DNA from: Balanoglossus misakiensis
Lineage: Eukaryota > Hemichordata
NCBI GenBank assembly: GCA_040954595.2
Contig: CM082578.2
Coordinates: 1,922,001 to 1,986,000 of the forward strand
Length of the DNA: 64,000 nt
Direction: 5' to 3'
Made by a program: the position numbers and the translations under genes. Within the stretch, counting starts at the first letter, position 1; each line of letters opens with the position of its first letter. Below, in pieces: positions 1 through 11,463 of the stretch. The notes beneath the pieces were generated by a model. The model had not been told where the DNA came from, did not search any database, and saw only the letters and a program-made list of their open reading frames with translations.

Positions 1-2491
1 TTTTATGCTTAAACCCCTGTTCTTCTGTTATAAACTTTGAAAACCGTTCGTTTTCAGACAGCAGATTGCTCGAATAACGCGACACACTGCCGAAACAATA
101 AAACAAATACTAGTGGGAGCTCATAAAAGAAAATCGCTCAACCATTCCGTCGTCCTGAGTGACCTCAGCCACATGAAAAAAGTCACAAGTAAGGTATTTC
201 CCTTGGGTCCACCTGAAGCAAAAAGTTTTCGTTTCGACTCCATCATTCCGAATAGTAAAAAAGCAACAAAATTGAAAAGACAGATGTAAAATGCACTCTC
301 TCTCACGTGGACGTTTGTAACCATGGCAATCATGGTACGTATACAGTACACAGACAGGGAGAAATATTTCTTCATGCATGTGTTCAGTAAGGTTTGACCT
401 TGGTTTTACTTTGTACCATGATGGCCGCTTTCTAAGCATGGATGAACGACGGCGGTCAGACCCAATCGAACCCTTTCATGTCAGCTGACCACGGTATCTC
501 CACTGTGAGATGACATTTGACAAACCATTTGATTTCAACAAAATCTTTGCGTCGTCAACGCGTCGCATACCAGTCGCATATCGGTATTTACCCAATCATA
601 AAAGTTGGAAATTCGGGAGACTCGATCTGCAACCAAGTTGAGAGTAAATTTTGACGTTTGACTATTGGCAAGTAAACAGGTTACACAATGACTTGTCGGT
701 TTTTCCTCCGCCATGGTCGTTCTTGACCCAAGTGTCCTTCCTTGACATTTAGACACACCTTGCGGTATGACCTTGGTGGTCATATGCAATTAGTTTTCTT
801 GTATAAGAAGCTTTTCGTGCCGGGGTAGACGACTTGTGCGTGGATCATCAACATTTCAGTGATATTTCAACGCAAAGTTTTAGCAATATTGAGAAAACAG
901 GTAGTGAGGTGTCAAATGCATATCAATGTACGATAATTAGGTCAAGCCACCCGACAGCAACCGCTCTCACACAGTGTCGGACGTTGCACGGAATGTGAAA
1001 CGTTACACTGCTTCGGCCGTTCACATACACCTGGGCGTGGTTTTGATTGATGGTCAAACGCCCCCATCGATCACTTCCGCTCAATCGCTTCTTTTCTTAC
1101 TTTGGGCGTTTTCAATGGTAAATGTGTCGTATTGATCGAAACCTTGCCGTAAACACATTTTTTTGCTGAATCAACATTCAGAGTTCAGCCGTCTAGTTAA
1201 CGAAGTATTGAAATAAGCCACTTGTTCATCATTTTTTGTCTGTCAAACGTGTTTATTCGGACAGGGACCGGCCGCCAATGAGTGGTTTAGGGAGCCCACA
1301 CGTACACTCTGGTACCTGGACAATTAACATAGACATGTCGTGTGTACCGTCCGGTTCGAAAAGATTGGTTTAAGGTAGTCCTGGTAACAGTCATCCTAAC
1401 GAGGCCAGGGGAGGTCTCCAAGGGCGAAATAAACATAGTTACTGACGATGAGTCGTGTTCGAATCGGACGATGCTTGTTCATAAAAAGCACAGACATAAA
1501 GCTTCGACGTTTTTAGTCTGTGTAGTAAAGATACGACTAATCAGCCTATAGTGTAACCGTAGACCCTGGAGAAATACCAGAGCACAGCACAATGCATCAA
1601 ATGGAGTGAAACAAGAACAAAGCTTAGTCTCTGCCGCAAACAACGCTAAATCACATATTGACACTCCAAATAGAAGCAAGACAGCCGGGGGGGGGGGGCA
1701 CAGTTGTAGATCGCGGTTTTGACTCGCCCCTTCCACATCCTGTAGATGTTAGTGCGTCCAAGACATTTTTGATAAAATATAGACTTTTGACCTTTGTTTT
1801 TAGCTCGAGTGTGGCCTAAGTATATTACCGTTCCCACGTAAAATGTCTGCCTTCTTCAAAACGTTGTACTGTACTTTGTATTATACTTCTGTGTTATTCG
1901 AACTCTAATACAAGTGACAGTATCAGAGGACAGATTTGGCACAGACAAAATTCGTATAAACAAACCACAGAGAAAACGTCAAAAGGGAGCGATTTATAAA
2001 ATGATCAATTCCACGAGTTTGCAAATTAAAGTTAAAGAGATACAGTTTCATTGGTTGGATAGAGCGGTCTGGAAGCATGGGTGGATTTTTACCTGGTGTC
2101 TGTTTACCTGGTAAAAATAGGTTATTGTTCTCCCCTGCTTTTCATAGCGGATTTTTTAACACGTCTCCTCGAGATCAAACATTAATGAACGATTAAAAGC
2201 GCTTCGTATACTTTTTGTGGGTCGAGTTGTGTTTTTCGTTTTATTTGGTCATTAATTCGATCAGAATGTTTATTGTTGTATTGTAAAAAGCTTGGATTTT
2301 ATGTTTCAGTTATGCAGAGTGCTTAAGTATGCTCGACTTGCGTGGCAATTCTGCAAAGATATTTGGAGCATTCTTTGGAATTTAATTGATTTGGACATGA
2401 GTTTGTTGTTTGGTTGGTCATGGAACAACACGTGACATTGTCTGCATGGCATTCTTTAGGGTGTTCCAATTCTGTAAATGACATGAGGTGG
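1..2491. other. no supported gene
   Basis: I found no exon with a recognisable domain, no RNA gene and no clear repeat boundary here. Short open frames exist on both strands, but none has splice context or composition that suggests coding. A run of about eleven G lies near 1687-1698. Confidence 0.5.
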
Positions 2492-2639
2492 TTAAAGGTA
2501 TACACTTACATAGGCCCATATATGGCTGAGATGAGAAAATATGGCGGCGCTCTTTTTTCGCGTGTGCCACCCACTGAAAATCTGTGATTGGCTAGATCTC
2601 AATTTGCCATGGTAACTATAGGTGACCGTATACCTTTAA
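2492..2639. mobile_element. TTAA-flanked MITE (AAGGTATAC family), copy 1
   Basis: The element starts TTAAAGGTATAC and ends GTATACCTTTAA, so short inverted ends lie inside TTAA on both sides, as expected of piggyBac-type target duplication. A second copy in opposite internal orientation lies at 39027-39221; both carry the words for 'gattggctagat' and 'catatatggc' or their complements. No coding capacity. Confidence 0.75.
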
Positions 2640-2655
2640 TTGCCTGTTGGTACTA

Positions 2656-3305
2656 TTAGGGACCGTTCAGTTTTTACGGCCGGGGGGGGGGGGGCGGCAA
2701 GTTTGTGTCATCGGTTTTCAAAATCAGGCTGACCCCCCCCCCCCCTTCACCCAGGAGCAAAACATGATGAAGTTGCATTTTAATGAACTCAAAAGCATAT
2801 TATCTCAATGTTTGGGAGGACCAATTTACTTTGTGCCACTCCACTCAAAGTTAGAAGATTTGGCGTCATCTTCGTGATGACATCATTTATAAAACTTCTA
2901 GTATATAGAAGATGCGGCGCGAAACTATCAGTTATGTGAAATGGTTTAAACTATTTTTCTCCTTTATGTATTTACTTTGTTAAATATTATCATCGGTTGG
3001 TTTGGGGTGGCAAGAAGTCTGCTCTGGTATACTAGACAAACCAGCCCAAAATGAAATGTGGCGGAGAATGAAGGGGGTGCGCGTGGGAGAGGGTGTCCCT
3101 CTCCCACATTAGAAAATTTTGTAAAATAAAGGGCGCGAAACTGCAATTTTGTGGACTCAAAAGCAAATGTTCGGTGGCAAAAGTATGTGACACCCCCCTA
3201 AACGTTTAAAAAAAACAGATGACCCCCCTTTTGAACTTCAAAATGTAAGTGACCCCCCCCCCTGGATTTTGCCGCCCCCCCCCCGTAAAACCTGAACGGT
3301 TCCTA
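2656..3305. mobile_element. poly-G-armed non-autonomous element, copy 1
   Basis: Inverted ends read AGGGACCGTTCAGTTTTTAC on the left and the approximate complement, ending near 3305, on the right. Each end runs directly into a long G (left) or C (right) tract. The interior around 3063-3165 is shared with the element at 14629-15439 (a CTCCCACATTAGAAAATTTT segment followed by a GGGCGCGAAACTGCA segment), but the terminal repeats of the two copies differ. No coding sequence. Confidence 0.7.
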
Positions 3306-4047
3306 AACAGCACTCCTCCCGTGTCTAGTGAAACATCATTTTTGGGTATCTGGATTTCGTGTTCATTATTGCGTGACTGATACGGCGGGTATCGATTGGA
3401 ATAGGCCCTATCGTTAAAATAGAAGTTCATTCTTGTCGGGCGACCCAGGAAGGCATAAGCTTGACGTGCCTAAACTTTGTCGGACATTGTCCGACCATCA
3501 CGGCTGCAAATTGGTTCAAGTTCGGTGTAGCCTGCTCCAATAGAAATGGCGAAATTATTAAGTATAAGGTAACAACCCGAATGTGCCACTTTTTCAATCA
3601 CAACATCCCTATAAAACCACAGTAAGTGATAAAACAAAAACTTAGGTCGACTTTTCATCAGCTGGAAAAACACACAACTATTAAAATGGGTAGAAAATAT
3701 AGGAAATGTCCTTATGCGTATGAAAAGCAAAGAATGAGACAGGGTCAATGAAGCCAAACTCGTGTCTTCGTGCACACGAAGACGCCCGAGCCGTTCATCA
3801 TCATGGTATTCCTCTGGGAATCTCTTGGCAACTGCATCGCGTGTACCGAGTCAGAACATGTAAATACTGACTTCTGCCATAGACGTACCAGGTGCTTCGA
3901 CGAGTTAGCCTTTGGCATTGTGGTTTTTGGCTTTTCTAGTGAAGCCGAAGGCCAAAACCAAGGACCGTGACTAAACTGAAAAGCCCCCCCCCCAATCCCC
4001 CCGCCCTCTCCAGTTTTTGTAGTAGAAATGTTCTTCATGCCTATCCC
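3306..4047. other. no supported gene
   Basis: Flank between the poly-G element and the large transposon. There are open frames on both strands near 3745-4089, but they have no recognised domain and no splice context. A C-rich run lies near 3985. Confidence 0.45.
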
Positions 4048-4086
4048 AATTCCTGATTCCCGAATAGTAGAACTCTCGCGAGAGTT
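4048..4086. repeat. left terminal inverted repeat of the ISL2EU-like element
   Basis: AATTCCTGATTCCCGAATA (4048-4066), four unmatched bases, then the perfect 16-bp palindrome AACTCTCGCGAGAGTT (4071-4086). It matches the complement of 16390-16427 apart from the short spacer. Confidence 0.85.
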
Positions 4087-4785
4087 CATATCTGAGCATG
4101 CGCAATGGCCTTAGCAACTGCGCAAGGTCAGATAGTATGTGCGCGCGTCAGAGAGAACCTGCCTTCCTACCATGTGAGCAGAGCTGTGGTGGATCCCAGG
4201 GGAGGCAGATCACATGTGCATTCGTAGTCTGCGCGTTCGCACTATTTCATGCAAAATACAGCCTCCAGTTCTTAAAATTACTACACGGAAATGTTATTTC
4301 GTTGTGTCTAAAGAATTTAAAAACCATTATTTGCGGAAATTTCACAGTTAGTGCAAGAGAGAGTGACAGATAGTCACGTAGTTCCGCATTCCAACGCCTG
4401 CACTCTTCTTTCGACGTTCGCACTATGCTAACGTCTTATTTACTGTAACATACGACGTGCAGATGTGAAATTACTTCATGAAAATCGATCTGGGTAAATA
4501 TAGCCTAGATTTCAAAAATATCATTGTGAATGTGATGCACATTAAACGTCGGAAAAACGCGCGATCTTTCTCAATTTGGGTCACCTATGGAGGCATACTG
4601 GATCGGGAAATTGACTCGAAATACTATAGTATACTGTATAAAGTAGCATTCAGTTTACTGCGTTCTTTACACGATTTATCATGACAAGACAGTTGGTCCA
4701 TCGTATCAGTGGTATACGATGTCCGAAGTGAGCGACCGACCGCAAGGACCAAGGTAGGACAAACGATTGCGTAAGATATCGAACA

Positions 4786-7700
4786 ATGGCGTTGACGTCA
4801 GGAAAAAAGTCGGTCGCTGAATTGAAAAAATATTTGAGGGATCGGGGGGTAAACGCGTACAAATACAGGAAGCACGAGTTAGAAGAACTGTGCAAGACGG
4901 CATCTGAGAGACGGCTACCACTTGAAAGAGAAGAATTTTGTCGGGAGAGCGATTTGAAAAGGAGAAGGTTTGTAGTTTTTCTTTTTTGTGTGTTAAAATT
5001 TGTCGTCAACTTTTGCCTTTGGCCAGTTATAATAAAAATTATTTTTTTTTTACAAGATTTCAAATTTATCATTTTAAGAAGTTGTAGAATTTATATTTGG
5101 GGGTTTAATTCACTGAAATGTCCCTTAAGTGAAGGTTTTACGACGAAAATCTAGCACATTTTAATCGATGTTTGACAAAAAATCGCGCCCTGGGGCGCAA
5201 TGCTTTGTTCTTATGTGTGTTCGAAGACAAGCGCTGACGCGTCGATTCGATTTTCTGTGACACGCGTTGATTTCTCAAGGTTGCCCGATTACTCCGTTTT
5301 ATTCACACGTCTCGGGGAGGAAAGTGCAGATAATATTACAAAAATATTCCCTTTACAGTATCCACAATATCGTTTTTGCCATTCCAGTTTCCTAGTGTAA
5401 ACCAGGTCCCGGAACAGTAGGGCCGCGGCAAAATTTTCACCTCCCTCCCTTGATCACTTCGACACTTTTTATTGAAGGTCTAGGCCCTAATTACTTTTTA
5501 TTGTGACACTGATTATGCAATGAAAATTATACAAACAGTTTTGATTCTTATTTGTGAGATTTTTTTATCAGTTTAGGACTGATAAAATGCATTTGGGGTT
5601 TCTCTGCGTAATGACTGTTGTCTGAGCTCCTGCTGGTCAAACGGTCACAGCAAATCGAACGGACGAGAACAGTCGTTGAGTGTTACTGCGCTTGAACGAG
5701 TTTTCGCTTCCTGTCTAGCCACGGGCGTCATGGAACAATAAAGTGTATAGATATTAATAAACTTAGCATAAACGCGACGTCCTCAACGAACAAAGAATAC
5801 GATATTTCGTGGGTTTGTTTGGTGTGGACGAGAACGGCAATAAAGCTGGGTCAGTGTTAACTTTATGTGCAAAACCACACCGTACGCGTACCTCTATAGG
5901 GGATAGGCGATGTCTACGCATGCGTGCGCGCCCGCAACTGATCTGCTCTACGTGAGTACACATATATACAGGGTATGAAACGAATTTTCAGCCCACCGCC
6001 ATTTGGCAACTATTACGAAGAAGATCGTTACCAAACCAGAGTATGCGTTTTAGATTAGATAGAAACCTAATGTCTGGCTTTTCAATTTTCAAAAGTCGGT
6101 CGAACATTCGAGATATTATCGATCGAAAAGTGTCACTCGTCCTGGGGACGTGCGTTACCGACGTAAAATGGCGTTTGGGCGATGTCGCAAATTTCTCTCT
6201 GAAAGGTATACATAGGACATACTGTTTCATGAAAAAAAAATCATAGCAAATATAACAGTGATGCACATGAACAACGTCCACCATGACTGGGAGGAGCTGA
6301 GCTGAGCTCACGCATAGTTTCATACACATGATATAAAACCCGGCGATCGAACACGGCACTTCCGGTCACCAGATTCGCAATGGTTTTGTATACGGATTTG
6401 TTGTATTTTTCACGTTTTCCGTTTTTTATTCATGATTAATCCAACACTTTTCAAGACACATTCTAAGCAAAAATGAAAATTATTGACTACACTTCGATGG
6501 CACTCTCTGCTCCGTAGAACAAAGTGTCCCCCCTGTCCCCCCTTTTTGGTAACGCACGTCGCCAGACTCCATGAGAGCGATTGCATACCCTTCCTTATCA
6601 CATGAACTGGCCCTGATCACCACCTGTGTGACGTAGACCAGGACAGATCAAAAATCCTGATCACCCCTGTGTTACGTCATCAACCGGAACTATTTCCACC
6701 GATTCGCCGTAGCTTTGTTGTCAAACAGAAACAGTACGTGTAGCGCGCGGCATTTACAATACAGAAATGAAATAAAAAAATTACGGTTCCATGACAATAA
6801 CGCTTTGTAAGCTCAAAACAGAAAGGTGGAATTTGGAAAGAAGACAGTCGACGCAACGATCATGGACGATCGTGGCTGTCAAAGTTTTGGGTCAGGTGTA
6901 CATAGCCTAGGCTAGGCGCAAGTCCGGTACGTTCCGAGTCGAATCAGCGTGGGGAATTGTTTCGAGCCAGTTCAGCGTGACGACTGAACCTCTCTATTGC
7001 ACCGGTCAACGAAATGTATAAGACGTGGCAACAGGTTGCAGTAAAATTGTTAGAGAATCGATTACATTTGTGTAAGGCCGAACTTCGAGCGAACGGAACT
7101 CAACGGGACGACTTGTTGGGAGATTTTATGAATGATCAGCGATAGTTCACCATTTGCGTATATGCAAATGATGAACTATCGCTGATCATTCATAAAATCT
7201 CCCAACATATATCTCCTGGGGGACATAATCCCGCTCAGTAAAATACGACACCGCTCCAAAATTATTGCAAGGTACTGAATTGTTTTAGTCCTGCCTCTTC
7301 TAACGAAAAATAAGAAGACTGTTCATGTGATAAATATATAATCCCATGATATCTTTCTTTGTTTAACGTCATCGTATACTCGTGGTTTTCGCGGAAGCGT
7401 ACAACTTCTCGCCTGCGGCTCGAAGTTGCACTGCTCCGCGAAAACCACTCGTATACGATGACGTCAAACAAAGAAAGATATCATGGGATTATATGTAATT
7501 ACATCAGTACATACACTGTATACGAACGCGTCTGTCCTGGCTAGCAACGGAGTCGTACGATCGTCTGCCGCGCGCGCTGGGCCGGGCGCGTGCGCGCGTG
7601 CGGTTGTAGATTGCTCCATCACTTCCGCGGAACGCGGCGCTAGTGCGTTCGCTCGCATATTTTGCAAGTCCGGCGCTAGTGCGTTCGCTCGCATATTTTG

Positions 7701-10700
7701 CAAGTCCAGCTGTAGCTAGGCCGTTCGTGAGTAATTTATTGTGTGTTCGTTTAGGCCTATGCTAAATTATCCATACACTTTATTGTTCCATGACGCCCGT
7801 GGTCTAGCTAGCCCCACACCCTCTAGCGAATGAAGTAAATAAACATCATGAAAGAGATAGTGTTGGTCCCCCCCCCCCCCCACGCATTAGTACATACAAG
7901 GTAGCGAATTTTTGTGTTACATGTATCAGCAAAAAGCCCTACTTGTTGTCATCTAAATGGTTTCTGCGTGCATAAATTATAGAGCTGACATCAATGGTTT
8001 CTGCGTGCATAAATTATAGAGCTGACATCAATGGTTTCTGCGTGCATAAATTATAGAGCTGACATCAATGGTTTCTGCGTGCATAAATTATAGAGCTGAC
8101 ATTAATGGTTTCTGCGTGCATAAATTATAGAGCTGACACGTGCCCAATCCAGTTTGTGGTTCGGGTTACCGCACGTACGTAGGCCTACATCACTGTACGA
8201 TACTGCTACAGCATGTAAAGCGCCTACAGATCGAAGTCCTAGCCTCGCCCGTTCTGTTTTCTTTCAATGTTTTTTTTTTTTTTTGCGTGCATGTCACACA
8301 AAAGTTACATAATCTTTGTGTGCATGCATCACAGTTTTACAAGAAGCTTACAATTAAACGATGGTCAATAAATATTAGCTCATGATATTTTTATCTGACT
8401 GTATTTTCATTTTGGATGTACAGAACTACCTCTGATGCGAGATTGCTGGTTAACCCTGACAGTGTAAAGGAATGGACAGATGATCTGAACCTTTTACCAG
8501 ATGTTGAACTTCCAAGGGTTATTATGTTTTTATTTTCCAATGGGTGGTCTAAGTCAATGATCAATAATTACAAATTATCAGATGGATGGAAACTACATAA
8601 TGATGGCCATGTCAATAAAGTAAGTTTCTACTTGTATCTTGTTTTCCCATTTTTGCTTGAATCTCAGAATGTATATAGAAAAATAGTTTGAGTACAGTTT
8701 GCTTTACATGTAAATGCTTGTACACTATAGTTGTAGTGAATCTCCTGTGTGGGCTCATTGGCTTTGAGTCCCCTTGTGCACACATCAAGCAATGATGATA
8801 GCCTGACGAATTCTTTGCTTCATATGATCATTGATGTGTAGGAATAATGTAGAACATTATATATGGGTTAACCCACATTGCTAGCGCTGAGCTGGACCCA
8901 GTTTTAAAGCCACAGTATTTCTCGTAGGGGCAAAATTTTGTTTGAAACGGCATCTATAATTTCTAAAAGTAGATGATAATTGATACTGAATCGAACAGTC
9001 ATCATCCCCAGCTCTGCTGATAAACTCATACAATTTACAATATAACGAGTGAAGAATGACTTTCTGTCCGGACAGAAAGTCACGTGAGTCAGGCTAATGT
9101 TGACACTCGTGACTAGTGCGCATGCGCACTCAAATGTGAATCTATGCGGAAGAGGTTTGGTCGCCCCAAATCAAGCGACTCAGCGAAGAAATGCGCACTA
9201 CTTCGGCGAAATTTTGGGAAGATAACTTTATGGGAGAAATCAGTCGATGGAACCAGATCAAATCCGAAAATGGTCTGACCATCAAAATGTCAAAGTGGCA
9301 CGTTTGCTGATTGACATGTACAACATTTCCGTTGTAAACAAACCCGCGCATCATTTCAAGTGTTACGGGCGATATTTTCGGCTTGCATGTAGCTACAATT
9401 GCCCAGACCTTTCTTACATCTTCATTATATAGTATTCCATGATGGATGTACTGGAAAAACGGGCTTTTTTCGATGATGAAAAATGGATGCACACGAGAAA
9501 TACTGGGGCTTTAATCCAAGTTCTTATATGCATTGCATCATAATTTGACCAACTTTTTTTTCCTTCTTGACAACTTCACTTGTGTTAGGTACAAATGTAC
9601 AAGATCGATGACAGATTTATATATGTAAGAGGAGTGTGTGTCAGAGAAACTGAACAACAAGCTCTGTACAAGTTATGGGTGATTTTAGAGGAAGCAAATA
9701 TCATGTCGTCATCTTGTGAATGCCCTGCGTAAGTAGCAACTAAATACAATTTCACACATTTATAACCAAAGTACGAATATGATGCATCCCGGTAATCATT
9801 TTTTTTTCAAACTTACTATCAGGCAATATCATTTTATAGACAGTTAGCTGAATCAATTCATTGATGAAAACTGCATTTCTTGTCACAGGGATGACCAGGC
9901 GTGCAAACATGTTGCCGCCATGTTGTTTGGCTTATGGTCGTTTGGCGAGCGACACCAGGACAGAAACACTGTGGTTGGGACTGATGTCCAGTGTCAATGG
10001 GACCGCCCCAAAAAGTCTGTGGTACCACAGCTCCTGGACGACATCGATGTTAGAAAAAAGAGGAGCTCTCAACTGACACAACCAACAGTTAGCATGTACA
10101 AGCCTGCAACAATGCCAGATGACCTTGAAAAAAGGTAAGAATTAGGACCATGTAGCACCACGCCAGTCATATGAGCCTGGCATGAGTAGTTGTTACACAT
10201 ATGGTTTACATTGCATGGCCTGTATTTCCCATGATGCCCGGCGATGATCAAGCCTCGCTTCTGTAGTTTTGCTGACTCGTGTTGTGCATGCATTAAAGTT
10301 GTTCTTTGAGTCAACCTGTTGTGTACTTCACTGATGGACCCGGCACCACAGACAACATATTTATATTTTGTTTCAGATGGAAACGTGTGTGTGAAAGAGA
10401 TTCACTTGCCAGCCGCTACTTGTCAGACAGTGACTCTGAAAGTGATGACGCTCATTTACCAACATTTACAGAAATTTGCAGGAAACATAAATTAAATGGG
10501 GGGATTGAATCACTTGCGTCAGAATATACCCAGGATCTATGTAATTTAATTGAGGAAAGCACCAGGGGTCAAGCAACCAATCAAGGGTGGGTTAATCAGA
10601 GGGTTGGGACAATTACCGCCAGTTTAGCTTATAAAATTGTTCATGTTAAAAATCAATCATCCAATCATTCAATTCTTAAATCCATTCTTAATTGTAATCA

Positions 10701-11193
10701 CTTCTCAGGAAATTTTCACACTGAATATGGCATAGAAAAAGAAAATGTTGCTAGAAGTTTATATTTTATAGAAAATGAAAAAACGCATAAAAATTTTAAA
10801 ATATGGGAAACAGGGTTATTTGTTGACCCAGGTCAACCACATTTTGGGGCAAGCCCAGATGGCATGGTTGAATGTCAGTGTCATGGGAGGGGGGTAATAG
10901 AAATTAAATGCCCAAGCACTGGTGCCGAGTGTGATTTACAAGAATACGTGAAACTGAAAAATAATGTCAGCATGGACCAAAACAAAAATATTCATCTCGA
11001 ATCTGGTCCATGGCTGACCCAAATTCAAATGCAGATGGCAATAGCCAGGGTGGAATACTGTGATTTTGTTTTGTATTTAGGAAAGCATCCATATGTTCAT
11101 GTAGAGAGAATATACCATGATAAAGAATTCTGGGATTTGTTAAGCACCAGATTGACAGATATATTCCTTTCTTGGGTGTTTCCAAACATTTAA
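4786..11193 (+). CDS. SAP-SWIM-YqaJ nuclease protein of the transposon (526 aa, 5 exons)
   Basis: Exons 4786-4967, 8424-8619, 9589-9728, 9889-10134 and 10377-11193 join with matching phases into 526 residues. Every intron has GT/AG ends. Residues about 9-45 look like a SAP DNA-binding helix-hairpin (KSVAELKKYLRDRGV...KHELEELC). A SWIM zinc finger follows: Cys169-x-Cys171, then Cys178-x-His180, created across the exon 3/4 junction. The last exon carries a YqaJ/lambda-exonuclease-like nuclease core, with GTITAS, then GASPDG (acidic residue), then EIKCPS (Glu-x-Lys), in the order of that family. I infer a DNA-end-processing helper for transposition. AATAAA at 11246-11251 is a candidate poly(A) signal. 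The start ATG at 4786 is chosen because the SAP region begins a few codons later. No inactivating change is visible. Confidence 0.85.
7116..7205. repeat. near-perfect 90-bp palindrome
   Basis: TTGGGAGATTTTATGAATGA starts the left arm and the exact complement ends the right arm; the centre is CATTTGCGTATATGCAAATG. It lies inside the 2.1-kb element and has no CTCG motifs, unlike the hairpin that follows. Confidence 0.85.
7334..7496. repeat. CTCG-motif hairpin A
   Basis: A long imperfect palindrome. The left arm begins ATAATCCCATGATATC and the right arm ends GATATCATGGGATTATA. The central loop is CTCGCCTGCGGCTCG (about 7410-7424), which is identical in the hairpin at 19311-19469. Where the arms should pair, both instead read ACTCGT on the plus strand (left near 7377, right near 7447), leaving a bubble in an otherwise matched stem. 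See findings. Confidence 0.8.
7636..7707. repeat. 36-bp tandem duplication
   Basis: GGCGCTAGTGCGTTCGCTCG plus 16 more bases is repeated twice in direct orientation (7636-7671 and 7672-7707). Confidence 0.85.
7957..8139. repeat. 37-bp minisatellite, five copies
   Basis: The unit begins ATGGTTTCTGCGTGCATAAA. Copies start at 7957, 7994, 8031, 8068 and 8105 with almost no divergence. Units abut without unique spacers, so it is not a CRISPR array. Confidence 0.9.
8914..9514. mobile_element. TTAA-flanked MITE (AGCCACAGTATTTCTCG family), copy 1
   Basis: TTAA (8914-8917) is followed by AGCCACAGTATTTCTCG; the right end has the complement of AGCCCCAGTATTTCTCG before TTAA (9511-9514). A close copy lies at 24408-25012. 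It contains the internal palindrome TTTCTGTCCGGACAGAAA near 9060-9078. It sits in intron 2 of the SAP-SWIM-YqaJ gene. The piggyBac-like TTAA target suggests mobilisation by a piggyBac transposase. Confidence 0.85.
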
Positions 11194-11463
11194 AGAGAAA
11201 TTTGTTGCCACTGTAAATTTTTGAGTGTTGTGTTTTGAATCCGGTAATAAATAACAGTTTTACCCCACATGAATTATAACATTCATTTCTCTGAGTGGTT
11301 TCTGGGGAAAAAGACAGCAATACAATCTTTTCCATGAGAAAATTTATTTTAGGGGACAATTATGCTGTAAATAAAAAAAAAGAAAAAGCGCAAAACAATA
11401 ATTTTCTTGATATATTATATTTATTTGCATTTCTGTCATTTTGTTGCACCAGAATTGCGAATG

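Larger units (their letters stand above)
5715..7810. mobile_element. 2.1-kb non-autonomous element in intron 1 of the YqaJ gene
   Basis: The block CCACGGGCGTCATGGAACAA with the following AAAGTGTAT (about 5718-5750) recurs reverse-complemented at about 7768-7803, with looser similarity continuing inward (TTAGCATA...AAACG). These are inverted ends of about 40-60 bp. No transposase is visible inside; it contains two hairpins and short tandem repeats. Exact ends are uncertain. Confidence 0.55.

Noticed and set aside
4786-5154. Single-exon 122-codon gene
   Set aside because: Only the first 60 codons look coding; a GT donor at 4968 joins them in phase to 8424. The rest is intronic hydrophobic translation.
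7957-8139. CRISPR-like array
   Set aside because: The 37-bp units abut directly without unique spacers, in a eukaryotic intron; it is a minisatellite.
9142-9492. A 116-codon minus-strand frame
   Set aside because: Lies wholly within a TTAA MITE whose other copy (24408-25012) does not keep the frame.
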